Assembly (NCBI RefSeq): GCF_022869785.1 | Contig: NZ_CP094997.1 | Location: 5,022,001 to 5,086,000, forward strand | DNA length: 64,000 nucleotides | From: Dyadobacter chenwenxiniae | GTDB lineage: Bacteria > Bacteroidota > Bacteroidia > Cytophagales > Spirosomataceae | Direction of reading: 5' to 3' | Shown: piece after piece, positions 7,406-16,129 of the stretch | Layout: each line of letters starts with the position of its first letter | How positions within the stretch are numbered: the stretch's first letter is position 1 | The notes under the pieces: model-generated | What the model was told of the DNA's origin: nothing | Seen by the model: only the letters and a program-made list of their open reading frames with translations | Database searches by the model: none | Position numbers and translations under genes: made by a program

Positions 7406-8019
7406 CTATCGTAGCGAAGTACTCATTTTACATACAACAAACCCGTTGTCAAAGAATTTTAAAGTTCGTATTTTTACCTAACAAAATCGCAGTTACCACA
7501 GCCAAAAAACCACAGGCATTTTCCAAACTTTGAACACCAAAAACCACCCGAAAACGCACTCAAAAACCAGCGAAAATCACCATCAAATCGAACAATTTTC
7601 GCTAAAAGAATTATACATAACAAATATACTGTTGTACTATATGTATAAAAAATAGTGAGTCTTTCGTGTAGTTCACTTCAAATAATGGAGGCAAAACCTT
7701 GATTACTAGCCTATTAAAGGCAAAGTTCGAGACCCGTCTCCTTCCCGCGCGGCGGCCGCCTTGAAAGCAGTTCAAAGTCAAATAAAAAATGCAAAAATCC
7801 CCATGTTTTCCGTGCGGCTTTCGCGTAGTTCACTCCATATGCCGAAGTGTTTGGCTTTCAGCGCGACGAACGTTACAAAGTGAAAAGCGACAGTCAAGGG
7901 TGAACCTCATCACCTTTTACTTTGATCGATAACGAGCGATCGCGCTGAGTTGAAAATTAAACGGAGTTGGAAAGAAAAAAGATTTAATTGAAGGATAACA
8001 ATTGTGATCTAATATCTGA
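7406..8019. other. Intergenic stretch with fossils, repeats and palindrome copy 2
   Basis: No intact gene. It holds a fossil membrane-peptide sequence near 7470-7520 (minus strand) resembling the region after the DUF2809 stop at 17.4 kb; an AT-rich segment near 7600-7650; a near-repeat CTTTCGTGTAGTTCACTTCA (7661-7680) and CTTTCGCGTAGTTCACTCCA (7818-7837); a GC-rich palindromic patch around 7728-7765; and palindromic element copy 2. Confidence 0.6.
7858..7948. repeat. Palindromic element (copy 2, shorter)
   Basis: Outer arms TCAGCGCGA (7858-7866) and TCGCGCTGA (7940-7948) are perfect complements; inner CGTTA/TAACG (7871-7875, 7930-7934) pair; CAAAGTGAAAAG (7876-7887) pairs with CTTTTACTTTG (7914-7924) with one missing base. 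The loop AAGGGTGAACCTCATCACC matches AAGGGGTGAACCCCATCAC in copy 1 almost base for base. Same layered layout as copy 1 but without its central 13-base arms. Confidence 0.7.
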
Positions 8020-8607
8020 ATGCAAATGGACAAATCAAACGGATACGAACACCACGCCGCCACATTCATCCGCTGCCGCTCCAAGGGCCTCGATGGAGTC
8101 GGCGTGGCATCGGTTCAGCACTGGGCAAGGTCATTACCACCGAATGCGACAGTTTTAGATGTAGGCTGCGGCACAGGCGACCCCATTTCTAAGGCATTGA
8201 TAGACGAAGGTTTGAACATTCATGGGATTGATGCGTCGACTTCGATGGTTCAAATCTTCAAACAGAACTTCCCAGGAATCCCCGTCGCCTGCGAAGCCGC
8301 AGAGGATTCCTCATTTTTCAATCGGCAATTCGATGCCATCATGGCCTGGGGGCTCATGTTCCTTTTGCCGGAAAAAACCCAGGAAGTTGTAATACAAAAA
8401 ATGGCCAATGCACTTCGCACTGGTGGAAAGCTGTTATTTACGGCTCCTTCTCAAAAAATGAAATGGGAAGATGCCATTACAGCAAAAGAATCGAGATCGC
8501 TCGGAGCGGAGAAATACAAAGCGTTGTTGGCGGCATCCGGACTTTCGCTCATTGAGGAGTTTGAGGATGAAGGGGAAAACCATTACTATCATGCGGAAAA
8601 GCTTTAA
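8020..8607 (+). CDS. Class I SAM-dependent methyltransferase
   Basis: 195 aa. Motif I V-L-D-V-G-C-G-T-G-D-P (about 47-57) binds the S-adenosylmethionine methionine moiety; the acidic end of strand 2 is in I-H-G-I-D-A-S (about 70-76); F-D-A-I-M-A-W-G (about 105-112) is the motif after strand 4, and the closing strands include G-G-K-L-L-F-T-A-P-S. It fits the UbiE/Methyltransf_25 group. The substrate cannot be told. Residues 24-38 (R-S-K-G-L-D-G-V-G) are unusual for the family. A fossil of a related gene occurs at about 17.3 kb. A hairpin terminator follows within 12 bases. Confidence 0.9.
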   Translation: MQMDKSNGYEHHAATFIRCRSKGLDGVGVASVQHWARSLPPNATVLDVGCGTGDPISKALIDEGLNIHGIDASTSMVQIFKQNFPGIPVACEAAEDSSFFNRQFDAIMAWGLMFLLPEKTQEVVIQKMANALRTGGKLLFTAPSQKMKWEDAITAKESRSLGAEKYKALLAASGLSLIEEFEDEGENHYYHAEKL

Positions 8608-8619
8608 AATGACTAAAAA

Positions 8620-8638
8620 GGACTGTCACCAACAGTCC
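8620..8638. terminator. Hairpin terminator between convergent genes
   Basis: GGACTGT (8620-8626), five-base loop, ACAGTCC (8632-8638), flanked by A-rich and T/C-rich sequence. It lies between the plus-strand methyltransferase and the minus-strand 95-aa gene and could serve both. Confidence 0.65.
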
Positions 8639-8646
8639 TCCAATTC

Positions 8647-8934
8647 CTAAACCCTCGCCCCCATTTTCTCAAAGCCCTCCCAAAGCACCTTCACATCAAA
8701 AAGCGCCGACTTCTCAGCTGTATCAAACGGAACATCCGAATGATAAAGCGCCAGATCATGGATCATTTTGAGCGAATGCGCTAGCTCCTTACAGCCCTGA
8801 CATTCCACGAGATGCCAAAATTCGGCTTGTGATTGTGTTAGCGGTGGGCTGGTGTTTGATGCGTGACGGGCATCGACCACGGGGTTGACTGAATGTGCTT
8901 TTGAGTCAACACCTGAACCATCCAAAGTTTGCAT
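8647..8934 (-). CDS. Small unknown protein behind a structured leader
   Basis: 95 aa, family not recognised. The first 30 residues are polar and probably disordered; residues 35-95 look helical (F-W-H-L-V-E-C-Q-G-C-K-E-L-A-H-S-L-K-M, then D-L-A-L-Y-H-S-D-V-P-F). The C-x2-C pair in E-C-Q-G-C-K could bind metal but is isolated. Its ATG (8934-8932) is immediately followed by a ten-base segment that is repeated and inverted in the leader (see the regulatory entry), which supports translation from this start. Reading frame plausibility rests on its own terminator and leader, not on homology. Confidence 0.55.
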   Translation of the reverse strand: MQTLDGSGVDSKAHSVNPVVDARHASNTSPPLTQSQAEFWHLVECQGCKELAHSLKMIHDLALYHSDVPFDTAEKSALFDVKVLWEGFEKMGARV

Positions 8935-9093
8935 AAAAAATGGGTAAGTGTGATTAGATAAGGAGAGGTCACCGCAAACTTTGTCAAAGAGCTAACTTTG
9001 ATAGGTTTCGGGACTTGCACCCGTATGCCTCCCCAAGGCCATTTTGTCCTACGTATTGCCATTAGCTCTATATTTTATTTTCAAAGTTTGCGG
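8923..9093 (-). promoter_or_regulatory. Structured leader with mutually exclusive pairings over the start codon
   Basis: Read on the minus strand: copy A CCGCAAACTTTG (9093-9082), a folded body between AGAGCTAA (9069-9062) and TTAGCTCT (8995-8988), copy B CAAAGTTTGCGG (8983-8972), then copy C GCAAACTTTG (8932-8923), whose first G is the third base of the ATG of the 95-aa gene. B is fully complementary to A (12 bases) and to C (10 bases), so only one pairing can form; B:C would hide the start codon. Within the body, TAGG/CCTA, GCCT-TGGGG-AGGC and CGGG-TGCAAGT-CCCG can pair. A minus-strand TATATTTG (9103-9096) fits a Bacteroidota -7 box and would start the RNA close to copy A. The riboswitch interpretation is inferred. 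Confidence 0.5.
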
Positions 9094-9237
9094 GGCAAAT
9101 ATAGGGGAAAGTTTTGATGGGTGGTGAGCGAATGAACTAACGGTAGGCGCTGTCTTTGGAGTTGGGTCGGAAGATAAAGATTTTTATTATTTTAGTCTCC
9201 AACAGAGGACTTCTCTATCGTACTAAGCATTTAGACT

Positions 9238-9825
9238 ATGCCACCGAATAACTTGAAGGTTGAAAATTCATTCGACTCGTGGGTATACATGCTATCAGAA
9301 CATCATTTCGATAAAATCGCAAATCTGAACTTATTGAATCAAAGTGAACAAAATAGATTAGTGCGCGATGGAAAAAATACGTATGATGAGAACGCAGAAA
9401 AAAACTATCTTAAAAATATGCACAACTTTTCTCTATTTAAAAGAGGAGCCGATAGCCCAGTCATCGGTCGAGTATGCAATTACATTGCTGCCGCGGACTG
9501 GACAATATTGAAGACGGATTTGCTCAAACCATTTATAACTTCTGATAATCCCGGATTCTTGATCGATCCAACGGGAGAAATTAAAAACATGGGTTTTGAA
9601 GGTAAATTTAGATACTATATACCGCTAAACTCTGAAAATGTCCTTCTTATAGCTAGACGCGATGCAACGAATTTCGGTAGTTATCAAATGCAATGGGCAA
9701 GCGCATCTTTGGTAGATATGATCAATACTGGCTCCTTGTTAATGGCTAACAATGAAATCTTCGGACGCACCTACGAAGTTTTACAAAATGTAAGTTCAAG
9801 TCCGTCGATGTTGAATGGATTGTGA
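9238..9825 (+). CDS. DUF4238-like protein, probably N-terminally truncated
   Basis: 195 aa. The C-terminal two thirds match the DUF4238 style: A-D-W-T-I-L-K-T, P-F-I-T-S-D-N-P-G-F (about 98-107), and F-R-Y-Y-I-P-L-N-S-E-N-V-L-L-I-A. Complete members are longer (roughly 260-330 aa) and begin with a H-y-V-P-q-f-y-L-r-x-F motif that is missing here, and no upstream frame supplies it. The frame is therefore likely a fragment that happens to have an ATG. DUF4238 proteins are often found in mobile or defence islands; function unknown. Confidence 0.6.
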   Translation: MPPNNLKVENSFDSWVYMLSEHHFDKIANLNLLNQSEQNRLVRDGKNTYDENAEKNYLKNMHNFSLFKRGADSPVIGRVCNYIAAADWTILKTDLLKPFITSDNPGFLIDPTGEIKNMGFEGKFRYYIPLNSENVLLIARRDATNFGSYQMQWASASLVDMINTGSLLMANNEIFGRTYEVLQNVSSSPSMLNGL

Positions 9826-9938
9826 TATTGTTACCTAAAAGCTGTCAATCCCCACCTCAAACCTACTGGGTGCACCTTCTGTTTTCACCGCTGTAATTGG
9901 TGGCTAATGATTATGGAAGTAGCAGTTTGACAAGCACC

Positions 9939-12900
9939 TTACCTTTTTATAACCTTAAATGTCTCTCTTTTACCTTTTGAATCAATGTTCAAAATATAGA
10001 TTCCAAAAGAAAGTGTTTGAACGTCAATGAATTCAACTAGTTGCTTGCTGGATAAAGTACGAAGCACGCGGCCATTCAAATTTATTAACTGAATGGATTT
10101 TTCTTCGGGCGATTCAAATGCAAGTCGCAGAAAATCCTGTGTGGGGTTGGGGGAAACGGTAACTTTGAGGGTGGCCACCTGCGGTTCTGTGGCTGTGATC
10201 ACTTCTATCCTGACGGTCCCCGGATTATCAATGATACCCGCACCGCAACTGTTTTGAACCTGGAATAACATATAAAATTGATTCGCAGAAGCTTGATATA
10301 GCTCAATCTCATCGACAGGATTGGATGTCTGACGATATAAATCCTGAACAGATGTTCCATAATGATAGGTCCAGGGCGAACCACCTTCCAGCAACACCTT
10401 CACACGCGGGTTGGTCTTGCCATCATAAATAACTGACTCTGTGGCGAACTTTGCTCTGGCCTTTTTTCCTGCCGTAAGCGGATATTCATAAGCGCCGCTG
10501 GCCGTGCCGCCGTCTGACGCCACAATGCGCAAGCTGTATTGCTTGTCTGAAAACAAGTCCGCAGGAAGTGTGGCTTTCAGGGGATTTCCCGCGCCGGTGG
10601 TCACAATGTTGCGCCAGTTGCGCCCGGTTGTATCTGAGATCTGGACTGTCATCCTGTTTCCGGCCGAAAATGTTCCTGTGGTCTTATATTCTACGCTGAT
10701 TGTGTCCTCGGTGCAAAATCCGGCGCTCGTGAGCGATGACCATTTTACCACATTCACTGCCCGCGCTGCTGGCGGGTTCACTTCCACAACAGCCGAGCCC
10801 CTGACCACGCCAGCTCCGCATGCATTTGTTACAGATTTAAGCGTGTACGTGGTGGTCTGCTTTGGCGAAACCCGCACATAGGACATGGCTCCAACCGATC
10901 CAGCAGCATTACCGGTCGTGCCGTCTGACAGCACATATTGGACGCTTTCATAATTTTGCCTGTTGGATTTCAACGCAAGTTGCGCGCCTTCCCCACTGTT
11001 GATCGTGCTATTTCCGCTGAGCGTTAGATCCGGCAGAATGGCCACATTAACGGGCATCACCTCAAAAAGCGAATATTTTCTGGCGGTCACACGCAGCTGA
11101 TAAAAATTTCCCTGCAACTGTTTTGGGATTTGCAGGCTGATTGTGCCCGAAACCGTTTTAACAGAATCAAGTGTTTCCGTAGCACCAGTAGTCTGATTAA
11201 CAAGCAAAAAGCGTATATAATCATCTGACATGTCTACTTCGCCGAGGAGTTCATAATTAAGTTTAAACGCACTTCCTTCGCACACGCTGCCGGACGAAGA
11301 AGACAGGACAAGTTTGGGTTTTACCGATACAGCCACAGTGCCCGACGTTGTCCCATACCCGCATTCGTTACTCACCGAACTGATCGTATACTCCTGTTTT
11401 CTGGTGGGGCGCACATCGACGATTTGTAAATTATCTGACGAAAACCGCGTGTACATGCCATTAGTCCAAATAGCTTCCCAGGGCGAAGTGCCGGTCAATA
11501 TCAGTTCAAGCCGTACAGGTTCACCAGCATTGACCAAGATTGGGGCACCTGGATCCTGGGCACGTAATGTTGCTGTTGGTGGTGCCAGAACGGAAATGTT
11601 CAGCAATTCAGAAATGGCGCCGTCCGAGGAAACCACTCGTATGTAATAGGCCCCTGCGGGCGTTGCTGCGGGGATAACCGTCTTTAAAATCCGGTCTTTC
11701 ACACCGCTCACCAACGTTTGATAGTCAGAAGAACCGTAGCTGCCCATCTGTAATGCAAATGTAGCGTCAGACGCTTTGCCATCAATAACGCCAAAAGGAA
11801 TCTGTATGGGTGAGCCAGCGCAGAATTTCAGCATGCTGTTATAGGTGGAAAGGGATATGCGATAGGGCATCTTCGCTACATACATTTTCAAATTTACATC
11901 TGCCGTTCCGCAGACATTTGTGGCTGATTTGACGTCATAAGTCGTTAACTCGCCCATTTTCGGAAAAATAGGCATATACACCTCAGTTGGTGTCGGATTA
12001 ACATTGTTAAAGGTCTTCTCAACACCATTTTCGGTGTAAACAATTTTGGAAATAGACGGAGAAGTAGACGAAAGTCTCAGGTGCTGCTGAGAATCCGGTT
12101 CCAGCATCCGGTATGGATCTTCCGGCTTGGACGGAGGATATATGGAGAAATTGGTTGGCAGTTCTTGAATGCTGAATGGACGCACCTCGGTGAAAAGTAC
12201 GGGATTTGTAGATGCGATCCGTATCCCTGCATTCTCTCCAAAGAAGGATTGCGTAGTCATTTTTATCTTATATTTTCCAGCCCGGTCTACGGTAATGATG
12301 TTTTGAAGTTCAGCGTAATTGGTGTGTCCCTGGATTGTAAACTTGTTGCCCGGATTGAATGTCCCTACGGTTCCAAAAACAACTTCAATACTATCATTAT
12401 TGCAAATAGCCGTTTTCAAAGGTTCCAGATAAACGCCCGGATTCTGCGATGGTGTCACCGTCAATCGTGCCGACCTCACATTATCATTTTTAAAACATGT
12501 ATTGCTGATGGACTTGATTTTGAAGTCAGTGGTTTCCTTCAAAAACAGTTCCTTACTAATAATGTCTCCGTCGTTAGCATACTTCACAACAGAACCATCG
12601 GTATATTCCACCGAGTAAGGTGCGCCGCCCGTCAGGATATAACTCAGCTTAACATCTGAGGGAATGTTGTAATTGTATTTGAAATTATACCCTGCGAACT
12701 GCGCATTTGGAATTGTTTGGCCGGTTATGAAATACGACCACGGAGATTCCATTACCGGGTTGGCAGTGATAATCTGATAAACGTAACTTCTATATCCCTG
12801 TGGGTTTTCCGGAAGCGTTACTTCCAGAAAGTCACCGGAGCGCGACGCAGGCAGGATCGACGTTTCGCCTGTGTTGCCATTAGTCATTTTAATGGAAAAT

Positions 12901-14204
12901 CGCGTTGCGTCGGTCAATGATGCATTCGACGAAAACCTGATCTTGCCTTTCGCTCCGGCGCATAGGATCTGTGGACTCTCATTATCATCAATCCGAATAC
13001 CGGGTTTAACCTTGATAACCACAGTCTGAACTTCCTTTATTTCTGTTTTACCGCAGCCCGAAGACATTGATTTCAATGTGTAAGATTCTTCTTTGGCAGG
13101 GACCATGTAAAACTGAAGTGAAGAATTAGGCGAGCTTACCGTGGAACCATTGGTTAGTTCTACAGTAAACGGTGGAACTCCTTTTACGCGAACATCGAGC
13201 TGCACCGGATCACCATAATTAATGGTGCTGCTTTGCGTGTTAAAATATGCTGAAGGTGTCGCCCATATGAACAACCTTTCACTCGTACGCGAGCTTACAG
13301 TCGCTGGATTATCGGTAACAACCTGAATGTAGACTTCATTCAGCGTTTCGACATTAAATTGAGACGGCACTTTTGCAGTGAGCACGTTATTATTGAGGGT
13401 CGCTGCTACTTCGGCAACCTTGGGTTTATCGTTAAAAATGGCCTCTGTAAACCGTAACCTGTACTTTGTCTGCGCTGTAAGTGAAGTTCCCGAGGTTGAA
13501 ATGGTAACATTCACCTCACCGTTTTCGCAAACCGATTGCGGCGCAAATGAAATTGTCCTTACCGAAGTGCTGTTGACCTTCGCCTGGAAACTTCCACCGA
13601 CCTTCATAGCGCCGCAGGCATTTTCAGCATGCGCAATTCGATAGGGCTCTGTCTTCGTGACTTGTATGGGTTGTTCCGACACAAAGTTGGCTCCGTTCGG
13701 GTAAACGGTCAGCTTGGTGCTGTCGTCCAGCGTTACATTCATTGCACTGGAACTATATCCGGTAAGCTTGATGAAGACTTGGTCAAACTTATTTAATGTG
13801 TCGGAAGTCAGAGCACTGTTTAAGGTAATATTGCCCTTACTTTGAACGATGAGTGTATTTGACCAGGCACTTTCTACTTTTGGAGCCGACGAAACGGCCT
13901 TTAATTGTAATTCTGCGTTTGCAAACAGCAGTGAATCTGAAAAAACAAAGTGCAGAAACCCGTCACTTAACACAGTGGCTATTTCTTTAATGACGGCAGG
14001 GGACGACGCTTTGCGCACTTGAACAGAAAACTTGTTGCCGGCACCAAAAGTGCCTGTCGTAATAACAGGCAGCCGGTAATTGCTTCCAAGGCAAGCCGAC
14101 CAGGAAAAATCATTGTTATTAATGAGAATGTTAGGAGACTGTGCGAAAACGCTTGTACAGGATAGTAAAATAATGGCACTTAGGAAAGCGTAAAGTTTCA
14201 ACAT
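9939..14204 (-). CDS. Giant T9SS-secreted surface protein with repeated Ig-like modules
   Basis: 1421 aa. Residues 1-21 are a Sec signal peptide ending F-A-Q. The body consists of about six repeated modules of 180-230 residues, each with a segment like C-x-G-S/N-x-x-x-V (a cysteine opening), G-T-F-x-x-G-N-K-F and a closing Y-T-L-K-S-V-S-N-x-C-G-x-G followed by V-x-V-x-P. These look like tandem Ig/PKD-type adhesin domains with paired cysteines. The C-terminus V-S-P-N-P-T-Q-D-F-L through G-I-Y-I-L-N-I is a type A T9SS sorting domain, so the protein should be exported by the Por/T9SS machinery and attached or released at the cell surface. Probable adhesion or gliding role; ligand unknown. Sole gene of its transcription unit. 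Confidence 0.85.
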   Translation of the reverse strand: MLKLYAFLSAIILLSCTSVFAQSPNILINNNDFSWSACLGSNYRLPVITTGTFGAGNKFSVQVRKASSPAVIKEIATVLSDGFLHFVFSDSLLFANAELQLKAVSSAPKVESAWSNTLIVQSKGNITLNSALTSDTLNKFDQVFIKLTGYSSSAMNVTLDDSTKLTVYPNGANFVSEQPIQVTKTEPYRIAHAENACGAMKVGGSFQAKVNSTSVRTISFAPQSVCENGEVNVTISTSGTSLTAQTKYRLRFTEAIFNDKPKVAEVAATLNNNVLTAKVPSQFNVETLNEVYIQVVTDNPATVSSRTSERLFIWATPSAYFNTQSSTINYGDPVQLDVRVKGVPPFTVELTNGSTVSSPNSSLQFYMVPAKEESYTLKSMSSGCGKTEIKEVQTVVIKVKPGIRIDDNESPQILCAGAKGKIRFSSNASLTDATRFSIKMTNGNTGETSILPASRSGDFLEVTLPENPQGYRSYVYQIITANPVMESPWSYFITGQTIPNAQFAGYNFKYNYNIPSDVKLSYILTGGAPYSVEYTDGSVVKYANDGDIISKELFLKETTDFKIKSISNTCFKNDNVRSARLTVTPSQNPGVYLEPLKTAICNNDSIEVVFGTVGTFNPGNKFTIQGHTNYAELQNIITVDRAGKYKIKMTTQSFFGENAGIRIASTNPVLFTEVRPFSIQELPTNFSIYPPSKPEDPYRMLEPDSQQHLRLSSTSPSISKIVYTENGVEKTFNNVNPTPTEVYMPIFPKMGELTTYDVKSATNVCGTADVNLKMYVAKMPYRISLSTYNSMLKFCAGSPIQIPFGVIDGKASDATFALQMGSYGSSDYQTLVSGVKDRILKTVIPAATPAGAYYIRVVSSDGAISELLNISVLAPPTATLRAQDPGAPILVNAGEPVRLELILTGTSPWEAIWTNGMYTRFSSDNLQIVDVRPTRKQEYTISSVSNECGYGTTSGTVAVSVKPKLVLSSSSGSVCEGSAFKLNYELLGEVDMSDDYIRFLLVNQTTGATETLDSVKTVSGTISLQIPKQLQGNFYQLRVTARKYSLFEVMPVNVAILPDLTLSGNSTINSGEGAQLALKSNRQNYESVQYVLSDGTTGNAAGSVGAMSYVRVSPKQTTTYTLKSVTNACGAGVVRGSAVVEVNPPAARAVNVVKWSSLTSAGFCTEDTISVEYKTTGTFSAGNRMTVQISDTTGRNWRNIVTTGAGNPLKATLPADLFSDKQYSLRIVASDGGTASGAYEYPLTAGKKARAKFATESVIYDGKTNPRVKVLLEGGSPWTYHYGTSVQDLYRQTSNPVDEIELYQASANQFYMLFQVQNSCGAGIIDNPGTVRIEVITATEPQVATLKVTVSPNPTQDFLRLAFESPEEKSIQLINLNGRVLRTLSSKQLVEFIDVQTLSFGIYILNIDSKGKRETFKVIKR

Positions 14205-14347
14205 GTAAGAGGGCGGTTACAATTTCCCGTGAAAATAACAATTTAGCGGAATATTATCCAACTAGTTGTTTGTCTAGTGTAAGTGGATATTGTTAGACCT
14301 CCCGAAGAAAATCAAGCGATATATTTACCTAAGTTTTCCCAAAACCC

Positions 14348-15985
14348 CTACTTCGCCAACTGCAAATCCGCAATACTCTTAATCCTATTCCGCTCCAAAA
14401 ACGCATCAATAGTTTCAAAATGCTCAATCACCCGTTTATCCTTAAACTCAAAGACTTTTTGAGACAGACCTTGTAAAAAGTCACGATCGTGAGAGACCAG
14501 CACCAGCGTTCCGTCGAAGTTCCTAAGTGCTTCTTTCAAAACATCCTTCGACTTTAAATCCAAATGGTTCGTGGGCTCATCGAGAATCAGCAGGTTTACG
14601 GGTTCCAGGAGCAACTTCACCATGGCGAGCCGCGTTTTTTCTCCGCCTGATAATACACTTACTTTTTTGTCGATATCTTCACCCTGGAACATGAAGGCGC
14701 CCAAAATATTTTTGATCTGGGTTCTTACATCTCCTTCTGCGACTTCGTCAACCGTTTGAAAAATCGTCAGATTGGGATCTAATAAGGATGCCTGGTTTTG
14801 GGCAAAATAGCCGACCTTCACATTATGCCCAAGCTGGCAGGTTCCGTCCACGTCTATCTGGCCCATGATCGCCTTGATCATCGTAGACTTTCCTTCACCA
14901 TTCCGGCCTACAAACGATACTTTTTCCCCTCTCGAAATGGTCATGCTGGCATTTTTGAACACAACCTGATCCCCGTAAGATTTTGACACATCTTTCACCG
15001 TCACTGGGTAGTCGCCTGACCTTGGCGAAGGCGGAAAACGAAGTTTCAGTGCTGAATTGTCTATTTCATCAATTTCAATAATTTCCAGTTTTTCCAGCAT
15101 GCGTTCGCGGGAGGACACCTGGTTGGTTTTAGAATATGTGCCGCGGAAGCGTTCGATGAATTGCATGTTGTCCGCAATCATTTTCTGCTGTTCCTGATAT
15201 GCCTTCACCTGGTGTGACCTGCGCTCCTCACGCAGCACCAAGTAATGTGAATAGTTGGCTTTATAGTCAAAAATCCGGCCCATTGTTACCTCGATCGTAC
15301 GGTTGGTAATATTGTCGATGAAGGCACGGTCGTGGGAAATAACCATTACCGCATTGGCCTTATTCACCAAAAAATCTTCCAGCCACATTACGGATTCAAT
15401 GTCAATATGGTTGGTAGGCTCATCCAGCAAGATAAGGTCTGGCTTTTGCAATAGTATTTTGGCAAGCTCAATGCGCATCCGCCAACCTCCGCTAAATTCC
15501 TTGGTTTGACGCTGAAAATCTTCTGGCTTGAAACCCAAACCTTTCAAGGCTTTTTCAACCTCTGCGTCGTAATTGACTTCTTCGAGCTGATAATATTTTT
15601 CACCAATTTCAGTAACCTGCTCGATGATTGCCATATATTCATCGCTCTCGTAATCGGTGCGGGTTTCGAGCGCCAGATTGAGCTTTTCCATTTCGGCACG
15701 CATTTCAAAAACCTGCTTGAAGGCTTTGGCTGCTTCCTCGAAAACGGTGCAGTTATCTTCTGTGAGTAAATGTTGGGGTAAATATGCAATTACGGCGTCT
15801 TTGGGTGCACGTACATGGCCGCGATTGGCTTTTTGTTCACCCGCAATAATTTTCATCATGGTGGATTTCCCCGCTCCATTCTTACCCATCAGGGCAATTT
15901 TATCAGTAGGATTAATAACGAAGGAAACTTCGCTAAAAAGGACAGATCCGCTAAATTCAACGGCCAAATTTTCAACTGTAATCAT
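14348..15985 (-). CDS. ABC-F family ribosome-associated ATPase
   Basis: 545 aa with two nucleotide-binding domains and no membrane segments, the ABC-F layout. Domain 1: Walker A G-K-N-G-A-G-K-S-T (about 35-43), signature F-S-G-G-W-R-M-R, Walker B L-I-L-L-D-E-P-T-N-H-I-D. Domain 2: Walker A G-R-N-G-E-G-K-S-T, signature L-S-G-G-E-K-T-R, Walker B L-L-I-L-D-E-P-T-N-H-L-D. A charged inter-domain linker (about 240-310) fits the P-site tRNA interaction motif. The family acts on the ribosome as translation factors, or in some members gives antibiotic target protection; this one resembles the housekeeping Uup/YbiT-type group, but the subgroup is unproven. A promoter with CAAAGGTA (16006-16013) precedes it. 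Confidence 0.93.
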   Translation of the reverse strand: MITVENLAVEFSGSVLFSEVSFVINPTDKIALMGKNGAGKSTMMKIIAGEQKANRGHVRAPKDAVIAYLPQHLLTEDNCTVFEEAAKAFKQVFEMRAEMEKLNLALETRTDYESDEYMAIIEQVTEIGEKYYQLEEVNYDAEVEKALKGLGFKPEDFQRQTKEFSGGWRMRIELAKILLQKPDLILLDEPTNHIDIESVMWLEDFLVNKANAVMVISHDRAFIDNITNRTIEVTMGRIFDYKANYSHYLVLREERRSHQVKAYQEQQKMIADNMQFIERFRGTYSKTNQVSSRERMLEKLEIIEIDEIDNSALKLRFPPSPRSGDYPVTVKDVSKSYGDQVVFKNASMTISRGEKVSFVGRNGEGKSTMIKAIMGQIDVDGTCQLGHNVKVGYFAQNQASLLDPNLTIFQTVDEVAEGDVRTQIKNILGAFMFQGEDIDKKVSVLSGGEKTRLAMVKLLLEPVNLLILDEPTNHLDLKSKDVLKEALRNFDGTLVLVSHDRDFLQGLSQKVFEFKDKRVIEHFETIDAFLERNRIKSIADLQLAK

Positions 15986-16005
15986 CTTCTCATTTTATGA
16001 AGCCG

Positions 16006-16035
16006 CAAAGGTACGATGATACGATTATTGACCAA
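16006..16035 (-). promoter_or_regulatory. Bacteroidota-type promoter of the ABC-F gene
   Basis: On the minus strand a perfect -7 element TACCTTTG (complement of 16006-16013) is preceded 18 bases upstream by TTGG (16035-16032), one mismatch from the -33 TTTG. The ABC-F ATG at 15985 is about 20 bases downstream of the -7 box. Confidence 0.55.
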
Positions 16036-16129
16036 CAATGTTGAATCAATTGTTAATCAGGATCGTTTTTAAATAAAGACATTACGTCCTACTTACCTAT
16101 TTTAATAAGCAGATAATCAACTAAAATAT

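Noticed and set aside
7727..7750. tRNA-like 3' end (TTCGAGACCCGTCTCC)
   Set aside because: The T-loop motif is present, but the flanking bases do not pair into a T-stem or acceptor stem and no 5' half exists upstream.
8988..9069. tRNA or cobalamin riboswitch at the leader RNA
   Set aside because: The closing stem and T-arm-like hairpin are in a non-tRNA order with 13 extra bases before the 3' arm. GGTGCAAGTCC resembles a cobalamin box, but the required CCCGC-CTGT box is missing and the downstream gene has no B12 link.
12081..12659. 192-codon plus-strand frame
   Set aside because: Antisense to the giant T9SS gene, without any motif or promoter.
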